64,000 nt of DNA from Filosporella fistucella (lineage: Eukaryota; Ascomycota; Leotiomycetes; Helotiales). Of the stretch, positions 57,948 to 64,000 are shown in pieces; within the stretch, counting starts at the first letter, position 1; the number at the start of each line of letters is the position of its first letter. Position numbers and translations under genes: made by a program. Location: the NCBI GenBank assembly GCA_030077755.1, contig JAQJZZ010000013.1, positions 868,001 through 932,000 of the forward strand. The letters are read 5' to 3'. The notes under the pieces are model-generated. The model searched no databases and was not told the DNA's origin. It was given only the letters and a program-made list of their open reading frames with translations.

Positions 57948-59097
57948 GCAGGACTACCTTAGAGATTTGAATGGTAGGGAAATAGTTCCATGATAATATA
58001 TGTTGTGCTGGACCGGAATAGCTGCCGGAAACAGTCCAGCAATTCGATCCAATTCAATCTTTTTCCTTTCTTAGGTATTATTAGGAGATCGTACGACATA
58101 ACTGGGAGCCCAGCGTGACTCCTCTATGCTTTCTATCATTTTATTCATTCTTTGGTTATACAACCCACCTGAAACTCTATTTCATCTCAACACAGTAAGC
58201 GCATGTGGCAGCACACTTGCACACCCTCTTTACTTGCAAAATAAAGTTCAGTGGCTCTTTTTGGCGCGCGTTTGCAAGATAACTTTTGTCCTGCTAAAGT
58301 AGCATTACACAATAATCAACTGAATAAAGTTCAATGGTCAGTAGCTAGCACCAACCAACAAATGTTTTTCTTATATCGCCTTGAAATTTTCTCATTTTCC
58401 TTTCTTTTTGCGCGATATTCAGAGAATCTATGACGTGCACTCAGAATTTGCAAAGCGCATATAAGCTGCCCTCCTCCCTCCAGTTTCACGGTTTTTCCTC
58501 CATCCCTCCTGCACCCTAAAAACCTCTGCCTATCGTGTGAACACTTTCTCTTCCGCTCTCCTTCTCCTGTGGGAGGGATCACACTTCGCATACAGTAAGT
58601 TCCACCTTGCGACTGCTTGTACTTTTTGCATTCCTTTCTTGGATTTTGCACCTTGTTTTGCATTATGACTAGTTGTCATCGCGTTGTTCTCCCCTAGCAC
58701 TCCTGCACGTTTCTGTCTTGTTATCCAAATCAAGCAAGTTGCTGAAACTCAATCTCTTACAGACGCATATTTAACTGGTGGTCAATCCCATCAATTATCG
58801 ACAGCGTAACTGCAATTGCTTAGGGGAGTGTACCACGCTCATAGTCATCTGTAGAACGTTCGGCTTGCCGTTGGATGTCTATGAGCGGAGTGCTTTACCG
58901 TTTCACGACGGCCCATGCCATTCAATTCGGTTCGTATGTTGATTTAAATGTCTTTCTATGGATTGGTGCCGGGACTTCGGTCTTATGAGCAACCTTTGCC
59001 GCTTCCGCCCACTGTAAAATTGTACGGCTTTGCTGTTTGATGGGATATTGCACACATGGCATCCTTGATTGCACAGGAATATGCCCCAAGAAAGGCA
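57948..59097. other. Intergenic region with short dispersed repeats
   Basis: About 1.15 kb without a supported gene. It contains two of the three copies of a roughly 25-bp word listed under the repeat entry. Confidence 0.4.
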
Positions 59098-59600
59098 TTA
59101 GGGGAGTGTCATAAGGTCAAGCTGGCTCTCTATGTACATTGCCGTCCAATCAATGGGGGGAGGTACCTCATTGGTCGCTTTGGCCGCGATGGTCGACGAA
59201 GACACCTGGGAAGACGGACCTCGAGATCCTGACTGGGTTGGATAATAGGCCTCCCCTTTTCCCCTGCTTCCGCATATCCGCCCCAAGTGGGTGATGGTCA
59301 CTTGGCGTAAGACTTGTTTGAGAGATCTTACATAAGGGGCACGTGGGCTTCCGGGCGCCTGAAGTGCAGCTCTAATTCTTTGAATTGAAGGTAAGTCTCC
59401 ATTACCCAATTGTATTCAGTCACTGACTTCTCTTTAGTCTCAAACAAAATCAGAAAGTTGTTCTTCGGAACTTCTTTCCCCTCGGGCATAGGGAAGTTGG
59501 CTTTGCACATTGTGAGGTGAAGCCAAAATATGCGTCCACCTTATGGCGAAAACATTGCTGTAGATTGTTCGGCTTTGCTGTTGGGAATGTCTAGTTATGA
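58858..59600. repeat. Three degenerate copies of a ~25-bp word
   Basis: The word TGTTCGGCTTTGCTGTTGG occurs in variant form at about 58857-58881, 59021-59045 and 59575-59599, all in the same orientation and irregularly spaced. The copies differ at several positions. They could be short remnants of a repetitive element; nothing longer aligns by eye. Confidence 0.35.
59098..59510 (-). CDS. Small hypothetical protein, two exons
   Basis: Exons 59510-59406 and 59358-59098 join in phase 0 across a 47-nt intron (GTAATG...CTTCAG) to give 121 residues. The N-terminus is MCKANFPMPEGKEVPKNNFL; the C-terminal half is basic, then Ser/Thr-rich (SSQVSSSTIAAKATNEVPPP). No domain recognised. The model is supported by splice signals and frame only, and lies within a repeat-containing, gene-poor stretch, so it may be a relic. 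Confidence 0.35.
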
Positions 59601-60496
59601 GGATCGTGACACTGTTACAACACTACTTACAGTTGTCGCGAACTTCAAACATTTTTTTCATTGCAATGTCTGTTTAACAGACCTGTGAAGAAGATAATCA
59701 TATTACCCACGACTGCTATACCTTTAATATGTATCTGTGAATAGCCTCAGTGGCTCCCCTGCTGCCACAAGATTCATTGCAAACACCCAGACTTAATCTT
59801 TCGAAGCTAACTTATATGAGGACGACCTAAGCGCAAATGGGATCTGTAACATAACTATGCCCCTATACCATTTCCAATCTTCTCGCATAGAAACTCAAAC
59901 AAAACTCGGTGCCGGGGTTCAGCTGCAAATGGAGTTTGGAAGGTTTAGATTTCAAAATCAACGCTTTTTGTTCACTGTTACAAACAAATACCTACCCCTT
60001 CCTTGTCCAGCCAAACCTTATTTACTAGTATCCTTCGCATATCGAAGTTTACACGCAGCATACCATGTATGATGGTATTCTCCGATCTTGCCACCTTTTG
60101 GAATACCGATTGCCATAGTTTCGTTCTAACCCAGTTCCAGAGGTATTGACTTTAAGTTGACGTTAGTGAAGTTCCGTCGCTATTTGCAGGATCTTACTCC
60201 AGCTTTCTGGCATTCACAACAAGCCCATCGAATGTAAAACCTTCCTTTCGTAGGATTTAGTAGACTTGAGGCAATATCCGAACCAGTTACCTTCAGGCAC
60301 AACGGATTCGGCTTGGCCGGGTACGTGATGCCCTCATTGGAAAGCCAGTCCTCACAGCCTATATGTTTATGCATGACACGTGGCAAGCTTCAAGACTTCG
60401 TATTCAGCTGAGCTTAAATCTAACAACAAACCATTTAAGACTTCATTTCAGAGTTCATTGAATAGTTAGCCTAGTATACGCTTTCTTTACTTAATT
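59511..60496. other. Intergenic region
   Basis: About 1 kb; no supported gene. Confidence 0.4.
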
Positions 60497-61230
60497 TTGA
60501 GCGTTACTAACCTCAATAATGAGTTATCCAAACTCTCCGTCGAGCAGTCTAGCGAAGCTGTGCAATCTGAAGAATCAAACCATCTGATTGCTAGAAGATT
60601 TAGAAGGCTAAGGATGGAATATTTACTAAGTCTACAACAAGAGATCCACGATTGTAACAACGATCTTCAACTCAAGAATCAACTACTTCAAGAATATTGT
60701 AAGTGTAGCTTACTTTTAAAGCCTCATTTAGAGTCGTACACATCTAACGTATTTACAGACACAGCCCTAATTGCTCAGCGACAAGTACTTTAATTGCCTC
60801 AATATACTACAAAGCAAGGCGACGAGAATAAATTCAAAGACACTTCTGGGGCTAAAGGCTCATGGGTTAGCGAAGAATTTGGCTCCTTGGACCCTGCTTC
60901 TGCCCCCAAGTGTGTGCACCTAAGGGCATTCGCTGGCTTCTTAATTTGCCGACTTGGGAAGAATACAAGAAAGATCATAACTTAGGAGAACATCCAGCGT
61001 ACAGAGACAAATGGGGTTTTACTATCAAATGAATTAGACATTTTCTCCTTCTGGGATTCTTTGCTATGCTTCCTGCAGCGTCGATACTTGTGCTCTGTGT
61101 GATTCTGACCTCTTACGGGAGACTTTGGGCGATTTTGGGGGAGTCGGTGTTTCTGATTTGTGCACTTAGTGTGTGGAAGTCAAAAACGAAGGAGAAGCTA
61201 ATATTCTCACTTATATGCTTGGGTACGTAG
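60497..61230 (+). pseudogene. DUF6594-family membrane protein, decayed
   Basis: The N-terminal segment (HLIARRFRRLRMEYLLSLQQ, then EIHDCNNDLQ) matches the opening of fungal DUF6594 proteins. A clean intron (GTAAGT...CTAAC...TTTACAG, about 60700-60759) joins QLLQEY to YTALIAQRQVL, as in that family. The frame then hits TAA at 60791-60793 inside the expected VLxLP motif, shifts frame between about 60800 and 60905, and carries TGA at 61030-61032 (TIK-stop-IRHFLLLGF, probably a former CGA Arg). The C-terminal hydrophobic segments (LLLGFFAMLPAASILVLCVI, SVFLICALSVWK) are those of the usual DUF6594 membrane tail. Two stops and one frameshift indicate an inactive gene. Confidence 0.55.
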
Positions 61231-61942
61231 AGCCTAGCTCTGTAGGTTCGCATTCATATGATAACATATGCATCTAGGACTGCGGCGATACAAGTGATCT
61301 TTGTAGGGACCGCCATTGGGTCAAGTTGAGTGTGGTGGTTGCACAGCGAATAATTATTTGTTGTAGGGACTGGACTAGGATGGCAAAACGAAGCAATTTT
61401 ATTTCGTAGACACCGTTGAGGATGGTTTATAAAGTCCCCGCTCGCGCTGACGTGGGAGTTTATAATCCGTGATTGCGAGGTATGTAGAGTAATGATACTT
61501 TTCTCCATGGTTTTCCTGGGACCCGCACGAACCTACTGTAGTGAAAACATCTTGCTTGTTGCCTGACGCGGTACCATTTCAACTCTTTAATCCCTCGCCA
61601 GCTCGCGACGTCTCACCCATGTGTGTATCCATACATCCGCGCGGTACACAGCCGCCTCGTACAGGTGTCCCGTGATATATGATTATATATTCATACATAG
61701 TTAATGGTGAAGTGAATCGAAATACCAGCTGGCTGCACGTGTCCCGTATAGATTACAAGAATCTGCTTAATCAATGACCATTCATTTCATCAAATCGTAA
61801 CTCCATTTATTGAAAACCTAGCTCCAAGTCTCTCTTCCAAATTTTGCATTTATGGAGAAATATCGACCCAGTTAAGCAGTTAAAAGGGTATTTCTATCGC
61901 CCTTCACCAAAGTCCTCCCCACGCATTCTCCGCTAGGTCGCT
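61231..61942. other. Intergenic region
   Basis: About 710 bp; no supported gene. Confidence 0.4.
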
Positions 61943-63065
61943 CTAATCTTCAATTATAGGTACCTGATTATAACCATATGCCTCACGGATATCATCATTG
62001 AAGACATTGAATAAGACGCATCCGTATTCCAGACATGGTACGCCACACATACCCACTACACCAAAACATTGTAGCATGTGCTTTGCAGAAATTACGAGAA
62101 GAAGAAAAGTTAGTAGATCATACCTGATTCAGAGTCCACAGATAATGAATATCGTAAGAAAAGTCTTGAGTAGGATTAAAGTATCCGAATTCGATGGATT
62201 GGGTGACTGCTTCGCAAGCGCAGAGACTTCCAGATATTATGAGGATATCCTCACCAGGGAAACCACCATTGGTACCGGGATTATCAGTGTTCTCGCTGAA
62301 ACCAGCGCCAACATAGTATTGACAGAATGTCTGGTCCGTGATGATGATATCAATCGATGGTGTGCAAGCTGGGGCCGCTGTACTGGTTGCCACGGCACTG
62401 GAGGCAAGTGTACTGGGGCTTGTAGGGGTAGGAATAAGGCTCGAAGTTGATGATTCAGTAGAGGAGTCGACGGTGCTGGTATGTGGGAGGCTGGAGACGA
62501 GATTTACAACGACAGTTTCGATCTCAGTCTGGATGAGTGTGGTTGGGCTAAGAGTGAATCGGTATTGTAATATCAGAGCACAATAAGTCATGTTATGTTT
62601 AGACTTACACAGCTGTAGTGAGAGGCAAAGTTGTAGTGATGGAAGTGGAGCCAATTTGAGAAGCGATCTGTGTGACTGTTGATGCAGCACCCGTGACTGT
62701 AACAGTTGCCGGTGTAGATGCTGCAACAAAGCCGAAGCATGAGCATGCAGACGATACTGTAGCAGCTGGATATAAGAGGACTCCTAAACCTGGATTAGAC
62801 TTTGCAGTAAGGCAAGAAAAATCGGTAGGTGCATCTCTTGGTACTATGTTAACGAGAGTCGTCAAGGTAGTCGCTGTCGTAATTTCGGTGGTAACCTCGT
62901 AAGTACGATTTCGCTTTGTACAGAGGTGAAAGTGATGGTGGCGGTCTCTACTGAAAATATGGAGCCGATGGTTGTAATTCTGCGCATGTTTGCATTTTAC
63001 TCTGAACGAGTTGCGAGATCCTATACCGTAGGGGTGATTGTGACTGTAACATCTGGGACTGCTAC
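61943..63065 (-). CDS. Thr/Ser-rich, Cys-containing secreted-type protein (5' end unresolved)
   Basis: Exons are read from the 3' end: 62080-61943, 62547-62124 and 62895-62609 join in exact phase. Upstream, a further TATITFTS segment (about 62945-62922) and VPDVTVTITPT (about 63060-63030) fit the same protein, but one junction would need a 26-nt intron and no signal peptide could be fixed. The protein is mucin-like (TTEITTATTLTTLVNIVP, STVDSSTESSTSSLIPTPTS) with Cys-bearing modules: FSCLTAKSNPGLGVLLYP with SACSCFG, TDQTFCQYYVGAGFSEN with SLCACEAV, and a last exon rich in Cys (MLQCFGVVGMCGVPCLEYGC). This pattern suits a secreted or wall-bound fungal protein. No named family recognised. Confidence 0.45.
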
Positions 63066-64000
63066 CTAGGTTGCACAGGATGAGGGGCCGCAGCTGCAGA
63101 GTCAGAAAGACATCGCAAAATTCCGTTTTTGTTGCTGTTGAGTTGTAAGGCTGCAGCATTCGCCATTGGCAATTCTGTAAGCAGGTATTAAGCACCATAA
63201 TGATTGATTGAGGAAGCTGTTTGAAGTTGAGGTATGCTGATGCTTGTGCGAGAAGAATTTGAGGGTGAGCTCTTTCAATATATGAATATGATATGTCGCT
63301 GATGTATTTTTCAGGCGCCTTATGCCTTTGAAATGCTGGAGCTTCGGAATGATGCAAATACTCGTGTAGAGGAGAAGAAAGATGACACAGTCATATGCCG
63401 ACATGATCTGATCTTCGGACACTTAAGACAAGGGTCCTAGCAGATTCTTGAGCCGAATAATGAATATCGAGTCTCGACTCAGTATTTTAAGCCCAAATCA
63501 CATAATTCTGCATGAAACCCCGAAATTTGAAGTATTCAGATCTCCTCGTGCCCGAGTTATGATTGTCCTATGGAAAGACCCTTGCGGCTTCCTGCATCTT
63601 TCAGCTGTGATGGTATAGAGACGGGCCTCATCGAGAGTTGCGATAAGCAAAGAGTCCGTAGTTGTGAACCTATGCCATGGGGCTTTCCCCCATATTTGGG
63701 ATTTTTGAATCTGATATCTATGTGAGGTAGATGATCTCATGACTGATTTTCAAATTGGACGTTCGATTTCCCAAGTCATATGTACTTGCACGAAGGAATT
63801 GAGTGTAATGGAGAATAGTTTCCTACGAGAGGTCAATATAAAATATGTTTATGAAGACCATTCAAACCCTTCGTTCCAACATGTGCTGTTCGAGTTAGAG
63901 AAATCTCAACTTCCGAGACACGGCGACGGGCCGTATGATGTACTCACCTTGCTGTCTCACCCGCTGGCAACAATGTTTTACAAGGTTACTAGTACGGAGG
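63066..64000. other. Right-hand end, no resolved gene
   Basis: May contain the 5' exons and promoter of the preceding minus-strand gene. Open frames to 63740 lack recognisable features. Confidence 0.4.

Noticed and set aside
63042..63062. In-frame TAG just upstream of VAVPDVTV, considered as another RIP-type stop
   Set aside because: ACCTAG can equally be a normal intron acceptor, so it was not counted as evidence of decay.
1..64000. Search for CRISPR arrays, bacterial-type operons, complete transposons with terminal repeats and telomeric repeats
   Set aside because: None seen by eye; the gene structure is clearly eukaryotic.

Overview
This window comes from a filamentous ascomycete (Pezizomycotina). 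Most genes carry several short spliceosomal introns (about 43-110 nt) with GTATGT/GTAAGT-like donors and CTAAC/CTGAC-like branch sites. The families present are typical of moulds: Zn2Cys6 regulator, eqolisin protease, fungal rhodopsin-like membrane protein, DUF2985-, DUF7896- and DUF6594-type proteins, and fungal dynamin. The exact class is not certain; the gene set would suit Leotiomycetes, but that is a guess. Exon models were built by hand from reading frame and splice phase, and most close exactly to a whole number of codons. Families were named from remembered motifs, not from searches.

Layout. 1-6.2 kb: the 5' part of EMC1 (ER membrane complex), a monocarboxylate-type MFS transporter and a possibly frameshifted Zn2Cys6 regulator, all on the minus strand. 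6.9-10.3 kb: a gene with a fungal NLR-type N-terminal domain, then two divergent paralogues of a DUF6623-like beta protein, one with an N-terminal dual-acylation signature. 10.4-15.7 kb: a small membrane protein, tRNA-Asn with an intron, a secreted arylsulfotransferase-like protein and an acidic nuclear-type hypothetical. 16.5-24.5 kb: a nonsense-damaged nucleotidyltransferase, a rhodopsin-like seven-TM protein, an O-methyltransferase with a GC-AG intron and an MFS exporter. 25.3-31.8 kb: AFG1-type mitochondrial ATPase, small hypotheticals, a DUF7896 zinc protein and a class I methyltransferase. 32.2-38.7 kb: a heavily decayed dynamin-like GTPase, a DUF2985 membrane protein and another decayed gene. 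39-46.8 kb: secreted TAP-type alpha/beta hydrolase, succinate-semialdehyde-type aldehyde dehydrogenase and secreted type-B carboxylesterase. 48.4-53.8 kb: tRNA-Ala, an intact eqolisin, a degraded partial copy of its first exon about 2 kb away, and a coiled-coil hypothetical. 54-64 kb: gene-poor, with one large coiled-coil (MEI5-like) protein, a decayed DUF6594 gene, a small hypothetical and a Thr/Ser-rich secreted protein.

How it fits together. There is no operon logic and no obvious biosynthetic backbone gene. Several secreted hydrolases (eqolisin, TAP hydrolase, carboxylesterase, arylsulfotransferase) suggest a saprotrophic or plant-associated lifestyle. The most striking theme is local gene decay: at least four genes carry in-frame stops or frameshifts, and several stops are one C-to-T or G-to-A step from a plausible sense codon, as expected from RIP-like mutation. 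The best candidate for something undescribed is the 6.9-10.3 kb block: an NLR-type N-domain protein beside a divergent pair of DUF6623-like paralogues, one apparently membrane-anchored by lipids.
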